The notes: generated from the letters alone by a model not told the origin. A stretch of DNA of 37,784 nucleotides from JAGKXB01 sp964498835 (GCA_964498835.1 CAZCIX010000019.1:1-37784); one strand, 5' to 3'; positions 1-9,150 are shown, counted from the first letter of the stretch. Made by a program: numbers and translations.

Positions 1-496
1 TGATTGCTTTTATCAGAAATTCCATAAAATTGCGGTTTTCGTAGAGTTGTATCAGCTCGACATCACCCGTGTTTAATCCTTTATTTTCAGTTTTAATCGC
101 ATCGAAAAATCCCTGTTCCTTATATTCGTCCATGCTCCTCGTTAAGGGTGACGGTATGCGGACTGTGAGGGATACCGTATTTCGTGGAACTGCTGGCGGA
201 ATCGCCATGTGTATACGCTCACCATTTGGTAAAGTGGCACCAATAATGGGTTCTTCGGCTGTCAATTTTTGTTCAGTATAGGTCGCAACAGCTTTTGCTA
301 ACGCGTAACAATTTTCGTATGTCATTTCTGGGGCGGATTCTTCATGCCAGATGCCAGATTGTTCATAAAATACGAGAAGTGGATCATTTACTACAATTTC
401 AGTAACTCCCGTTTTGTCCATTAAATGGCGTATTGGGCTCAAAAAATGTTGAACCGATACATCGTCATGAATCACGTCATTTTGGTTGTATGTCAT
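1..496 (-). CDS. virB11: VirB11-type secretion ATPase, N-terminal part (runs off window)
   Basis: The minus strand is open from an ATG at 496 to the window edge, giving 165 residues. They match the N-terminal domain of the hexameric VirB11 ATPase, the cytoplasmic traffic ATPase that works with VirB4 to drive pilus assembly and substrate transfer. Recognisable stretches are FLSPIRHLM, the TEIVVNDP block (residues 32-39), GATLPNGERIH (86-96) and TVRIPS (111-116), all in the order expected for this family. The Walker A motif lies further on, outside the window. The start overlaps the end of virB10 by 20 bases, so translational coupling is likely. No strong ribosome binding site is seen before this ATG. 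Position as the last gene of the cluster agrees with the usual B8-B9-B10-B11 order. Confidence 0.9.
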   Translation of the reverse strand, partial: MTYNQNDVIHDDVSVQHFLSPIRHLMDKTGVTEIVVNDPLLVFYEQSGIWHEESAPEMTYENCYALAKAVATYTEQKLTAEEPIIGATLPNGERIHMAIPPAVPRNTVSLTVRIPSPLTRSMDEYKEQGFFDAIKTENKGLNTGDVELIQLYENRNFMEFLIKAI

Positions 497-1790
497 ATAC
501 CGTACTAAAGTCTAAGTCACGTGGAATCATGATAACGATTTGATCCCCTTGGTTTCGATATAACGTCGGAGGAATATTGATAGTGCTATCTAAAACTTTT
601 TCCGCAATCTTATTGCCTGACTGTGTTGTACTTTGGAACGCGACTGTGCTGGTATTTGAATTTGCATTGGTATTGTTGCTATTTGCCATTCTGGCAATTT
701 CATATGCGAATGCATCATTTACTAGAGTTAGCATCAAGGATGCCCCTATGCGCTGTGACCAATGATTGTCGATTTCGCCATCAACTCCAGACCCTCCCAA
801 TGCATCGGCAGCGGGAGCATCAATGTTGATAATGACTCCATCCGCAGTTTCAATGCGACGCCATAATACGTACAGCCTCGTTTCACCATTTCGTACTGAT
901 CCGCTTTGTTCCCCTGTTACTTTTGCGCCACGATCAACCAAAATTACTTTGCCATTGGCTGACATAAGTGGTTCGACCATGCGACAAATGACGAATCCAG
1001 GCTTCATTGCCACTATGCGAGTGCGTAATACGCACTTAATTGTCGTTCCTTCGCTTGCTATCAAACTTCGATTTCCCAAGAATCCGGCTTTGACGGTAGG
1101 TGTATTGGTGGGTGTTAAACTTCCTTGCAACGCTCCTTTGCCGCCATCACTTCCCCCTGTTGATTGGGGAGCGATATTACTTCCGCCAGTGATTTTTGCT
1201 AGTATTTTGTTTGTTTTCGCATCGTCTCCGAATCCGATTGTCCCCATTCCACCCTCGACTGCACCCCCAGGCTGTACGCCGCCATTTATGACGAATGCTG
1301 AATCATATGGATTAGGTCCTTTCGTGGACGGAATAGTTGTCATTATTGGATGATTATTACTACTGCCCCATCCACGAGTTGTGCCCAATTCTTTGTTTGA
1401 AGGTGGGCTATTCTTTGCTCCGTTCTGCAGTGCCTCGATTGGGACAAATTTGCCAATATTGATATTTTCATCAATGGGAGGAATTTTAATTTCTGCTGGG
1501 GCAGGTGGCGGCAAGATACTGCTCGCACTTATGGAGGCTGCATTACTAATATTATCGTTTTCAAATTTGCGTGATTTAACAGTCGATTGTTCCTGTGCTG
1601 GTTTGGATGTAGTGCTCCCTTTGGCCACTGTTTTCATCCGATTCAATGTCCAATACACAGCACCGCTTCCAACCGCGCAGACAATTACCAAAAACAATAT
1701 CAAGATAAATTTGTCACGATTTTTTGGCTTTACATCGTTGACACTAGGCAAACTACGATCACCCCTGGATTCGTTTTTATTCTGATTCAT
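477..1790 (-). CDS. virB10: VirB10/TrbI family conjugation channel protein
   Basis: This 437-residue protein spans the envelope and links inner-membrane ATPases to the outer-membrane pore. It has a short cytoplasmic N-terminus, one membrane segment at about residues 28-48, a long Pro/Ser/Asn/Gly-rich linker to about residue 230, and a C-terminal TrbI domain. In that domain the motifs CVLRTRIVAMKPGFVIC and ILVDRGAKVTGE are typical of the VirB10 beta-barrel. Its ATG overlaps the virB9 stop in an ATGA, and its end overlaps virB11. The length is at the upper end of the usual range because of the Gly/Asn-rich linker. The family call is firm; transport of DNA rather than effector proteins is inferred from the mobile-element context. 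Confidence 0.95.
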   Translation of the reverse strand: MNQNKNESRGDRSLPSVNDVKPKNRDKFILILFLVIVCAVGSGAVYWTLNRMKTVAKGSTTSKPAQEQSTVKSRKFENDNISNAASISASSILPPPAPAEIKIPPIDENINIGKFVPIEALQNGAKNSPPSNKELGTTRGWGSSNNHPIMTTIPSTKGPNPYDSAFVINGGVQPGGAVEGGMGTIGFGDDAKTNKILAKITGGSNIAPQSTGGSDGGKGALQGSLTPTNTPTVKAGFLGNRSLIASEGTTIKCVLRTRIVAMKPGFVICRMVEPLMSANGKVILVDRGAKVTGEQSGSVRNGETRLYVLWRRIETADGVIINIDAPAADALGGSGVDGEIDNHWSQRIGASLMLTLVNDAFAYEIARMANSNNTNANSNTSTVAFQSTTQSGNKIAEKVLDSTINIPPTLYRNQGDQIVIMIPRDLDFSTVYDIQPK

Positions 1791-2647
1791 TCAGATGTCC
1801 GTACAACACGTTTTAAACCATCGACTGTGACGCCATCTTTTGGCGCAATCCCATCGATGTCGTAACTTTCATTCCAAATTCCAACGACTGCTTTGCTGAG
1901 TCGTAAAACCAATTGCTTATATACACGGTGAAGAACAATTGTGTCATTCGTTTCTACATGCGAACCAGGTATGCTTTCTGAGCCATCAGCTTCAACCACA
2001 AACACTTCAGGCATTTGGCGATTATTAGGAAATTTCAAATAAGTGGCCATCCCGTCATCGTAAGCTGAAGATGGTGCAATATTTTCGGCACCGGTGAGTA
2101 ATTGCATCGAATAGTTAAAATTCTTCGGCTTGGTTTTTTCTTGCAATTTTTCGGCCACGATTTCTTTTGTGTTAATTTCTTTTTTAGCCTTGGCTGCCTC
2201 TTTGACCTCATCCTCCGGGTATTTAAATGTGACGCGAAACATTGCATCTTTGTCACGTTTAAATTCTTTATTGATAACGAAATCAAAGCTATAAATGCGT
2301 TTGTCTGTTGTTAACTCCAAATTATTTGGTTCCACTGCACCTGATTTTGCTTTGACAAAAATATGATTGTCGCCGGTGTTGGCAACAATGCACCAATCAG
2401 ATTCAGGTTTGTTGCAGTCTGCTCCGAAGCCGGGCGCCGCAATTTTGATAGATTCATCTTTTGCCAGGACAATGTGTGTACCAACGCCTTTGATAATGTT
2501 GATTGTAATTACCTGATCTGGATCATAGACAATTTGTCTGATTCGACTATCGCTTTTCATCGGTGACGGTAGCACGGCTGTATTGCCTGATACAGACCAC
2601 ATGGCTATCAATGTAGCCATTATTATTTTTAAAATGAGGGCAATCAT
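1787..2647 (-). CDS. virB9: VirB9/TraO family outer-membrane core complex protein
   Basis: The product has 286 residues. It starts with a hydrophobic signal peptide (about residues 1-24), followed by a two-lobed VirB9 fold: an N-terminal beta domain containing DSRIRQIVYDPDQVITI, and a C-terminal domain with KFPNNRQMPEVFV and the final WNESYDIDGIAPKDGVT block common in this family. VirB9 forms the ring around the VirB10 barrel in the periplasm and outer membrane. The start codon shares one base with the virB8 stop, and the stop forms an ATGA with virB10, so the three are clearly co-translated. A Lys/Glu-rich linker near residues 150-180 separates the lobes. VirB9 is normally anchored by the lipoprotein VirB7, which I did not find. 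Confidence 0.94.
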   Translation of the reverse strand: MIALILKIIMATLIAMWSVSGNTAVLPSPMKSDSRIRQIVYDPDQVITINIIKGVGTHIVLAKDESIKIAAPGFGADCNKPESDWCIVANTGDNHIFVKAKSGAVEPNNLELTTDKRIYSFDFVINKEFKRDKDAMFRVTFKYPEDEVKEAAKAKKEINTKEIVAEKLQEKTKPKNFNYSMQLLTGAENIAPSSAYDDGMATYLKFPNNRQMPEVFVVEADGSESIPGSHVETNDTIVLHRVYKQLVLRLSKAVVGIWNESYDIDGIAPKDGVTVDGLKRVVRTSE

Positions 2648-3357
2648 TAGCGTCCTGTCGTCAATTCTGGATCAGCACGATATGCACAAGTTTTGTAGCC
2701 GGTTGGATTATCGATCCAGTCAGATTCCTTCATTGTGAGGGAAGGGCGATATTCATACGACAATGTGGCGATGTAACGAGGGGTGACACCTTCGGTTTTT
2801 ACGCCATTTTTCCACGTTGCTTTTTCAAAACTGACAACGGCTTTTCCTGGCTGATCGTTGGGTAAGCGAATTGATAAAACTTTTATACGATATTCGGTTC
2901 CATTACCCAGTACTTTATCTAAGGCTTTGTCGCCTTCGTATTGTTTTGCATATTCGGAACCAACTGCATCGCAACTCATATTAAGCGTTAGATCGTAATC
3001 ACGTTGCAATAAACTGTAGTAATAGCTCTCACGCGCAATTACGTACATTTTGATATTGTGTTTGTCGTGTGCTTCTTGGTACTGCAATGTGTTGGTATCC
3101 ATTTGTTTTATTACACTGGTTTCTCCGGTCGCTTTATCTACTTCGACAAGAAATGCAAATGGATGAAAGCGTTTCACTACGACGCTGATCGAAATTCCTA
3201 AAATTAAGGCAAGTAAGCATGCCGCATATGCTATTCGCCAGGCATTCTTTTCTGATCTTTGTAATTGTTCTTCGCGATCATTTTCATAACCACGAATTTT
3301 GTAATGAAAATCTTTGTCATCTGATGGCACGATGGGCTCATCTTTAGAATAGGGCAT
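2647..3357 (-). CDS. virB8: VirB8 family inner-membrane assembly factor
   Basis: This 236-residue protein has a charged cytoplasmic N-terminus, one membrane helix at about residues 41-61 and a periplasmic NTF2-like domain that includes the ARESYYYSLLQRDYDLT stretch. VirB8 nucleates the inner-membrane complex and contacts VirB9 and VirB10. A usable ribosome binding site (AAAGGTTGGA) ends directly in front of the ATG at 3357. Unlike its downstream neighbours it does not overlap the preceding gene: a 151-base AT-rich gap with an inverted repeat separates it from virB5, so virB8-virB11 may have an extra promoter. Confidence 0.93.
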   Translation of the reverse strand: MPYSKDEPIVPSDDKDFHYKIRGYENDREEQLQRSEKNAWRIAYAACLLALILGISISVVVKRFHPFAFLVEVDKATGETSVIKQMDTNTLQYQEAHDKHNIKMYVIARESYYYSLLQRDYDLTLNMSCDAVGSEYAKQYEGDKALDKVLGNGTEYRIKVLSIRLPNDQPGKAVVSFEKATWKNGVKTEGVTPRYIATLSYEYRPSLTMKESDWIDNPTGYKTCAYRADPELTTGR

Positions 3358-3403
3358 TCCAACCTTTCAATAACAAATTGAATAAAACATAGAGAAAATG
3401 TTT

Positions 3404-3446
3404 GCCAAAATATCAAATTATTGAAATGAATTACAAATATTTTGGC
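3404..3446. promoter_or_regulatory. Inverted repeat upstream of virB8, possible operator
   Basis: The gap between virB5 and virB8 contains a perfect 10-bp inverted repeat, GCCAAAATAT at 3404-3413 and ATATTTTGGC at 3437-3446, with centres 33 bases apart (about three helical turns). It sits 47-89 bases upstream of the virB8 start in AT-rich DNA. A smaller CCAAAA/TTTTGG dyad lies upstream of the first gene of the cluster at 9151-9169. A repressor operator for internal transcription of virB8-virB11 is inferred, not shown. Confidence 0.35.
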
Positions 3447-3508
3447 ATTTTGTGGCGAAAAACGGCATATTTCGGTTTTGATGGTAAAGTTTTTTTTATG
3501 CGTTTTAA

Positions 3509-4270
3509 TTATCGAGAAAATTGTATTGGCGTTAAATGATTCGCTGTACGATCAGTAATGGACAAATTTTTCATATCTGTTTCACGTTTCTGTTGAGAGA
3601 TTAATTTTTCTTCACTTTCAACAATCATCTTGAACATCATCAGTTTTGTTTGTTCATTTTGAATCATTGCTTGTTCAGCCTGCATGCGAGTTTGCAGTTC
3701 TTGGATTGACTTTGCATCTGTTGTCGCATCAATTTGCCCCATCAAATTTTGAATGTTATCAAGTCTCTTTCCAGCCGCATCATAGGCAGCTTGTGCATTT
3801 GCTTTGTTCTGCGCGGTGATGTTGAGATCTCGATTACATAAATCTAAGGTGGATCCTGTTTTCCCCGTGCATGAATAAATGGCAGTGGCATCACGAATAG
3901 CTTTTCCTGCACCAGTTAAGCCTGCATATCCTCCTTTTTGAACGGCGTTATATACCTGTTGCCAGTCTGCAGGTAATAAATTTTTTAAGGCTGGATCGTT
4001 TAAAAGTTGACCCAGTCCTCGGCTGCCGCTAATCGATGCGTATAACTGTCGCTGCTGTTCTAGCTGCGTTTTCATCTGTGCGAGCTGTTGGGCCCAAGCC
4101 GTGACTTGTTGAATTTGTTGTGAAAGACTGGCTACATCCGTTACTGGAATTTGTGCTGCCACGTGGAATGTAATGCAGCACAATGCTATAGCGGCTATTG
4201 ATTTTGTTAAGAAATTTTTCATTGAGGTGCTACCCGCTTCGGATATTAACTTACAATTCGTTTGACTCAT
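3509..4270 (-). CDS. virB5: VirB5 family minor pilin
   Basis: VirB5 is a periplasmic protein found at the pilus tip. The reading frame gives 253 residues from an ATG at 4270 that forms an ATGA with the virB6 stop. The signal peptide (MKNFLTKSIAAIALCC onward, with AAQ as cleavage site) begins only at residue 17, so a start at 4222 is a real alternative (237 residues). After the signal comes a Gln-rich amphipathic helix (SLSQQIQQVTAWAQQLAQMK), then the typical VirB5 block with LLPADWQQVY, and long helices to the C-terminus. In most VirB operons virB5 precedes virB6; here the order is reversed. Confidence 0.88.
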   Translation of the reverse strand: MSQTNCKLISEAGSTSMKNFLTKSIAAIALCCITFHVAAQIPVTDVASLSQQIQQVTAWAQQLAQMKTQLEQQRQLYASISGSRGLGQLLNDPALKNLLPADWQQVYNAVQKGGYAGLTGAGKAIRDATAIYSCTGKTGSTLDLCNRDLNITAQNKANAQAAYDAAGKRLDNIQNLMGQIDATTDAKSIQELQTRMQAEQAMIQNEQTKLMMFKMIVESEEKLISQQKRETDMKNLSITDRTANHLTPIQFSR

Positions 4271-5298
4271 CTATCTTGACGATTCAAGCGATCGATCGTC
4301 GTTCTTCTATACATTGGCACATGATTCGTTGATTCAGCTTTATTGCTACTCTTTGATTCTTCTATAGAGCCACCACGAGTATTAGCGTTACTATCATCAC
4401 TCTTATCATTTTTACTTTTGTTTGTCGTCCTGCTCATCAGGAATCGACCTAGACCACCGCCATTAAGGGTGGTGCCACCAGCAAGTCCGGCTGCTATCTG
4501 TGGGCACTGCCACAACAAAATTAGAAGAGAACCCTCTAAGACTATCAACCCAAACGCATCTGCAATTCGATTGGTTGTAGGATCACTATTTCCGCTGAAT
4601 GTATGAAAAAGAGAGATATAGTTAGCGCTAATAGCTATTGATACGCCAATGACAAATGCGAGAATAATGATCAAAAACGTGTAGTTCATGAGTTGTGCGA
4701 GCCATGCATCAAAGAACTTCGCTACTGGTGGAAATATCAAAGTTGCAATAAATGCAGGCCCCAATCCTAAAATCAAGGCAATTACTGTTTTGGCCATGAT
4801 TAAGAAGCCACCGCAGATAATCAGCATTACAGTATTTCCTGCGAATACTATTACCCCGGCAAGAACGTCAAGCCACCCACCAAACGGTAATAGTGTTACT
4901 CCGTGTCCAATCATTCCTAAGCTGAGATTTGCTCCTTGTGCATCGAATGTATCCAACACCCCATAGAGATTATTAGACGCATTTGGCACTACGATAGACG
5001 CGAAACCATCTTGTAATGCTTGCACTCCAGTTACAATTTCATTTTGGTAAATACCTGATCCTAATGCAAAGCTTAGAATTATTGAGGTTTTAATTACTTT
5101 GGCAATAAATGTGCCAATCGGTTCACTTACCTCATGACGTATTACGGCAAAACCGTAAAGCATGATCCAGATTGTTAAACCAGTAATGACTAATGGAGTA
5201 ATTGCTACAGCAGTAGCCTGAGACACATCAGTTACAAATGCGACGAGAAATTGATCAATTGATCCAAACAAGTAAGAAAAAATACCAGATTTATTCAT
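4267..5298 (-). CDS. virB6: VirB6/TrbL family polytopic inner-membrane protein
   Basis: The product has 343 residues with about six to seven hydrophobic segments between residues 30 and 275, plus a hydrophilic Ser/Asn/Lys-rich tail. The stretch LGLGPAFIATLIFPPVAKFF followed by DAWLAQLMNYTF is the most conserved part of VirB6, which forms the inner-membrane section of the channel. It follows virB4 after a 100-base gap, which holds no credible gene, and overlaps virB5 by four bases. The ribosome binding site is weak (a purine-poor AAAAAACCAATAA leader). The family call rests on topology and the central motif. Confidence 0.9.
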   Translation of the reverse strand: MNKSGIFSYLFGSIDQFLVAFVTDVSQATAVAITPLVITGLTIWIMLYGFAVIRHEVSEPIGTFIAKVIKTSIILSFALGSGIYQNEIVTGVQALQDGFASIVVPNASNNLYGVLDTFDAQGANLSLGMIGHGVTLLPFGGWLDVLAGVIVFAGNTVMLIICGGFLIMAKTVIALILGLGPAFIATLIFPPVAKFFDAWLAQLMNYTFLIIILAFVIGVSIAISANYISLFHTFSGNSDPTTNRIADAFGLIVLEGSLLILLWQCPQIAAGLAGGTTLNGGGLGRFLMSRTTNKSKNDKSDDSNANTRGGSIEESKSSNKAESTNHVPMYRRTTIDRLNRQDR

Positions 5299-5398
5299 TT
5301 ATTGGTTTTTTCAGAATTTGATTTCGATAGTGATTGAGGTGCTGTGTTACGTGCGTATAGTCAAGTCATGCAACGAAGAATTCTTCATTGTCGATTTC

Positions 5399-7852
5399 CT
5401 ATGTAGCCTCAATTAATGATTTTTGATTGATTTTTTTGCCCAGTTTGCGACGAAGGATGATTCTTTCTTGCAATACTGGCATCCAGTTTTCAGGATCATC
5501 ACTGTTAAGTTCTGCTCGAATCTGATCAAGCAATTCGACATTATCTGTTGAGCCAGACAGTACATCGAGGTCAAATCCAAATCCAGATAAATCTAATTTT
5601 GCAATTGCTGATTGATGACCTTGTTTTACCAAAAACATTCGACTTGCCTCACCTAAGCTTTGGACAATTTCGTATTCGGCTTCAGATAATTTGAATCCTT
5701 CAACGTAGTCTGCTTTGGTTGCTCTTGGATTTGCCAAAAAAATAAATGTTGAACATTGCTCGATCAGTGCTCTTGAAATAGAACTAGATAATGCGTCGTC
5801 AGGTGATTGTGTATCAAAAATTCCTAAGCCATTTTGCTTACGAATTGTTTTTTGCTTGTTTTTAGCGAAGTCGCTGAATGCTTCATCGGCTAGAGGCTTC
5901 CAAAATTCTGCCATTGAATAAATGAATCGGCGACCATCAATTTGTGATTCTGTCAGGTACAACAAATACATCATTAATGGTGTTCTGATTTCAGCATCAT
6001 CCAAGAATTCGGTGTAATCAAATCCATAGATTTTATGAGTATTAAAATTTTGCAAATCTTTTGGGCAGTCTAGTACCCAGCCAAGTTCTTGATTGAAACA
6101 CCATTTTTTTAGGCGAGCGCCTACGCCATTGATGGATGTGCTCGGCAAATTTTGTCGGACTGTACTAATACTACGTTTTGAAACGTCCATGCTTGCCACG
6201 GTCGTTACAGCATGCATAATGTCTGACTCATCTGTTGGCGTGAGTGGTTCCGTTGGGTGATAAACAAGTTTTTTGACCAGTGATACCCAAAACATGATGG
6301 TTGATTTGGTTGGTGCTAATTTGAATGGAGCTAACCCTGTTGGAAGGCCACGCTTAAGAGAAAAATATTTTCCACCAAATGCGCGTACTGCGATTTCCTC
6401 ACCACGATCTTTGTCAAATAAAATCATGGTTGCGCCAAATTTTGTTGCCTGAGCTAGTAAAGTCATTTTCAGTAGTGTTTTACCTGACCCGGCTTGCCCA
6501 ATAATCATGGTATTACCCAGAGCTTTTTCATCAAATGCGTCTTTATTTTCTGGAGTTACATGAAAATTAAAATAATACGGCTGGCCACTCGGTGTCTTTA
6601 GCATAGCTACTGCCTCACCCCAAGGATTTCCATTCCTTTTGCCTGATGCAAAATTGTGAAATGCGGAAAGGCCACAAAAAGCACGTGATGAAATTTGCGC
6701 TTCTCTTGGGCGATACTTCCAGTTTGCAGGTAGCTGTGCCCACCATGCTGCATCTGGTACTAGATCAACCGGCTTTGTCTGAAATCCCTGTTCTTGTAAG
6801 GAACTACGTGCTTTGCTGACATTTTTTGCAACTTGTTGCATTGATTCACCAAGCACTGCTAGTGAGTAGTGATAGTCACCCATTACAAATGTGCCGTTGA
6901 CTAATTCTTTTATGGCCGTATCGATATCGCGGATTTGATCATTTGATACGTCCTCGGAAGCAATGAGTTGGTTCTTCTGACGCGTCAATGTGCTCATTGC
7001 ATCGCGTTTGTTCATTATTGAAAAGCTTTGTGTTTCGATGTACTCGTAATCGTCGTATAAAATCGGATTTAGAATACCCGGCTCAGTAAATTCTGGGTAG
7101 TCACTAAAATCTAAGACTGAAGCAAATCGTGTTTCATTCGGTGTCCTGATTTCAATAAACTCGTTGCCAAAAAATAATCGTGATGTGGGAAGATATTCAT
7201 TGATTCTTGCGTAGCGTAGCGGTATTGGTTCCCAAAAGCCATTTAATAAAAAACCGTAAAATTCCAGTAGCTTTGAAAACTGTACGCCGTGGCGGCTATA
7301 TGTGCCAAGTGCCTCCAGGTCGTACTTCTGCATGCTTTGCTCGATTTGATATCCGATCTCATGCAGTTTTTCTATTGCTTCTTTTTGCTGGTGCGCAATT
7401 TGCTCTCGTGAGCGTGGCACTGCTTTGTTCAAAAAATTAGTGATCCCGTTATTTTCGTATTTTGGGTTGTATACAACAGTCAAATACAGTTCGACTGCCA
7501 TCATTTTGTAACCAGCAAAACTGTCACAATAACGGTCATTGAACTCTTTGCAGTACCTGTTTTCGAACTTTCCGTCTAATTGATCCGAAACTCGTCGGCG
7601 TATTTTGTGTGACCAAACGGCAGTACTTCCGTCACCAATGCTACGAAGAAGCTGATTTAATCCATCATGGCGAATTTGGATATCTTGTTCATCCTTTGCC
7701 TCAAAACTGATTCCACCTACTTTCCAGGTGCGCATATACACACCCCCCTGAGCAATAAGGATATTTTCAGTCACATGTGAGCGAAATGGCGTGTAATCAG
7801 CTACTGATACTTCTCGGTTTGAAATCTCTGCATTGATAGCGTTAACTTTCAT
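5399..7852 (-). CDS. virB4: VirB4 family conjugation ATPase
   Basis: This 817-residue protein is the largest ATPase of the secretion apparatus and drives pilus assembly and substrate transfer at the inner membrane. The N-terminal CagE/TrbE/VirB-like domain occupies about residues 1-420. The C-terminal RecA-like domain carries Walker A GQAGSGKT at residues 452-459 and a block MILFDKDRGEEI just after it. Length is normal for VirB4. The start overlaps the virB3 stop (ATGA), so it is coupled to virB3. There is no sign of a VirB3-VirB4 fusion or of a frameshift. Confidence 0.96.
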   Translation of the reverse strand: MKVNAINAEISNREVSVADYTPFRSHVTENILIAQGGVYMRTWKVGGISFEAKDEQDIQIRHDGLNQLLRSIGDGSTAVWSHKIRRRVSDQLDGKFENRYCKEFNDRYCDSFAGYKMMAVELYLTVVYNPKYENNGITNFLNKAVPRSREQIAHQQKEAIEKLHEIGYQIEQSMQKYDLEALGTYSRHGVQFSKLLEFYGFLLNGFWEPIPLRYARINEYLPTSRLFFGNEFIEIRTPNETRFASVLDFSDYPEFTEPGILNPILYDDYEYIETQSFSIMNKRDAMSTLTRQKNQLIASEDVSNDQIRDIDTAIKELVNGTFVMGDYHYSLAVLGESMQQVAKNVSKARSSLQEQGFQTKPVDLVPDAAWWAQLPANWKYRPREAQISSRAFCGLSAFHNFASGKRNGNPWGEAVAMLKTPSGQPYYFNFHVTPENKDAFDEKALGNTMIIGQAGSGKTLLKMTLLAQATKFGATMILFDKDRGEEIAVRAFGGKYFSLKRGLPTGLAPFKLAPTKSTIMFWVSLVKKLVYHPTEPLTPTDESDIMHAVTTVASMDVSKRSISTVRQNLPSTSINGVGARLKKWCFNQELGWVLDCPKDLQNFNTHKIYGFDYTEFLDDAEIRTPLMMYLLYLTESQIDGRRFIYSMAEFWKPLADEAFSDFAKNKQKTIRKQNGLGIFDTQSPDDALSSSISRALIEQCSTFIFLANPRATKADYVEGFKLSEAEYEIVQSLGEASRMFLVKQGHQSAIAKLDLSGFGFDLDVLSGSTDNVELLDQIRAELNSDDPENWMPVLQERIILRRKLGKKINQKSLIEAT

Positions 7853-8166
7853 TGTTTGCGCCGTTTAAATCTAATTGGAGAATATGAAGTCGCTTTCCAA
7901 AAATGCCGGTTCGTATTACCTAGACGAAGCAGCAACCACAAATATACTTGTCGAAAGCGTTGATCGTCTTTTTTTGCAACTCCTCGCATAGTCACCATGG
8001 AAACAACAAATAGCATGATTGCAATCAGAACGAAAATGCTACTGAAGATGAATGCGCCCCAAATTGCAATAAGAAAACACCCCATAAAGACAACAATAAG
8101 CGGCACCAAAGGTACGCCCGCCTTCATTGCTGGGCGTGTGCATCCTTTGTAAATCCGATCACGCAT
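7849..8166 (-). CDS. virB3: VirB3 family inner-membrane protein
   Basis: This is a small protein of 105 residues with the usual VirB3 layout: a short N-terminus (DRIYKGCTRPAMKAGVPL), two close membrane segments at about residues 18-38 and 40-60, and a basic C-terminal tail. VirB3 acts with VirB4 in pilus assembly. AGGT lies a few bases ahead of the ATG at 8166. It is followed without a gap by virB4. Confidence 0.92.
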   Translation of the reverse strand: MRDRIYKGCTRPAMKAGVPLVPLIVVFMGCFLIAIWGAFIFSSIFVLIAIMLFVVSMVTMRGVAKKDDQRFRQVYLWLLLRLGNTNRHFWKATSYSPIRFKRRKQ

Positions 8167-8190
8167 ATTTACCTATAGTTGCAAGTGAAA

Positions 8191-8505
8191 TTAGTTGATG
8201 AGCCAAGCGGCTAATCCAGCTGCACCACCGACAAACATTGCCCCAATGACAATGTTGGATACCTCTGCCCATTTTGCATGTTGGAACATCATTTTAAAAC
8301 CAGTAAACATGATTGCGATGGTGCAAACAGTCACACCGATTCCGGCTAATGCAACTTGAACATTACTCATTGTGCTGTTTACTCTTGTAAGTTGCGCAAA
8401 TGCTGGTGAGGCACTTAAAAAACAACTAAATAATATGGCGACAATTTTGACAAAAGCGCTAGGTTGATTAGTGGTGAATGTTTTTTCACTGCTGCTTGCT
8501 TGCAT
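8191..8505 (-). CDS. virB2: VirB2 family major pilin
   Basis: The product is a 104-residue prepilin. A long signal sequence runs to about residue 37, with the cleavage motif AFAQ. Two hydrophobic helices follow at about residues 50-70 and 82-102, separated by a small polar loop (FQHAKWAEVS). This is the normal architecture of the VirB2/TrbC pilin that forms the conjugative pilus. AAGGA lies upstream of the ATG at suitable distance. The gene is followed by virB3 after 24 bases. Confidence 0.93.
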   Translation of the reverse strand: MQASSSEKTFTTNQPSAFVKIVAILFSCFLSASPAFAQLTRVNSTMSNVQVALAGIGVTVCTIAIMFTGFKMMFQHAKWAEVSNIVIGAMFVGGAAGLAAWLIN

Positions 8506-8585
8506 AAATAAAATTCCTTTTAAAAAATGAAAAAATTAATCAATTACTACTTAACAATAAGCGCATGTCGAGTTGCTTATTTTTA

Positions 8586-9086
8586 TTAATTTGAATTCGT
8601 CATTTGCTGTGCCCGGATACGATCTTGCTCTATTTGCCAAGCAGATTGCTCCCTATCAAATCGTTGATCATTTGAGTGAGTTTGTGGCGCACCAAAATAT
8701 TGAGTTACCGAATCACTGCTACTCCACCAGGTTTGCATCACCACTTGCCCATTTGTTATTGTCGTAATTACACCAGAGTAGAGGCAGTAGGGTGTTCCTG
8801 AGTCATTTTGTTGATATCGAATATATTGAGGAGGGCAATTGTTTTCATTGCTCCAAGTGTTTTGCGCGCTGCTACTATTTGAATTATTCATCATACATGT
8901 GGGAAAGGCGCGTCCTTTTGCCAATTCACGCCATAGTTTCTTTATAGGTGGGACGCACTGCGTTACGGCCGTAGGGCCAGCTGGATTGCTTAAGCACAAC
9001 AATACTTCGCATCCCCAATCATCAGCACGTGCAAGAGAAGCAAAAAATACCCCGGATGATAATAAAATGAAAATAAGTTTTTTCAA
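8586..9086 (-). CDS. TrbM/KikA/MpfK-like conjugal transfer protein
   Basis: This 166-residue secreted protein has a signal peptide (residues 1-21, ending in ARA) and a Cys-rich mature part opening with DDWGCEVLLCLSNPAGP. That opening, with VPPIKKLWRELAKGR and further cysteines (TCMM, NNCPP, PYCLY), matches my memory of the TrbM/KikA/MpfK family found beside VirB clusters of conjugative plasmids. The family is thought to act in the periplasm during mating-pair formation; the exact role is not known to me. The start is a TTG at 9086 with AGGGGTG six bases upstream. It is the first gene of the operon, 80 bases ahead of virB2. Confidence 0.8.
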   Translation of the reverse strand: MKKLIFILLSSGVFFASLARADDWGCEVLLCLSNPAGPTAVTQCVPPIKKLWRELAKGRAFPTCMMNNSNSSSAQNTWSNENNCPPQYIRYQQNDSGTPYCLYSGVITTITNGQVVMQTWWSSSDSVTQYFGAPQTHSNDQRFDREQSAWQIEQDRIRAQQMTNSN

Positions 9087-9150
9087 TGGACACCCCTAAT
9101 TTAGGCCCATATTATCATATTCATTTTTTGGAAATGATCTAAAGAGAAAT

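Noticed and set aside
5299..5398. Possible small gene (VirB7 or entry-exclusion) in the virB4-virB6 gap
   Set aside because: The only ATG frame gives 12 residues without signal peptide or lipobox.
8556..8581. AATAAGC/GCTTATT hairpin between the TrbM-like gene and virB2
   Set aside because: Its T-run is on the plus strand, where no gene ends, so it is not a terminator for the operon; arms are short.
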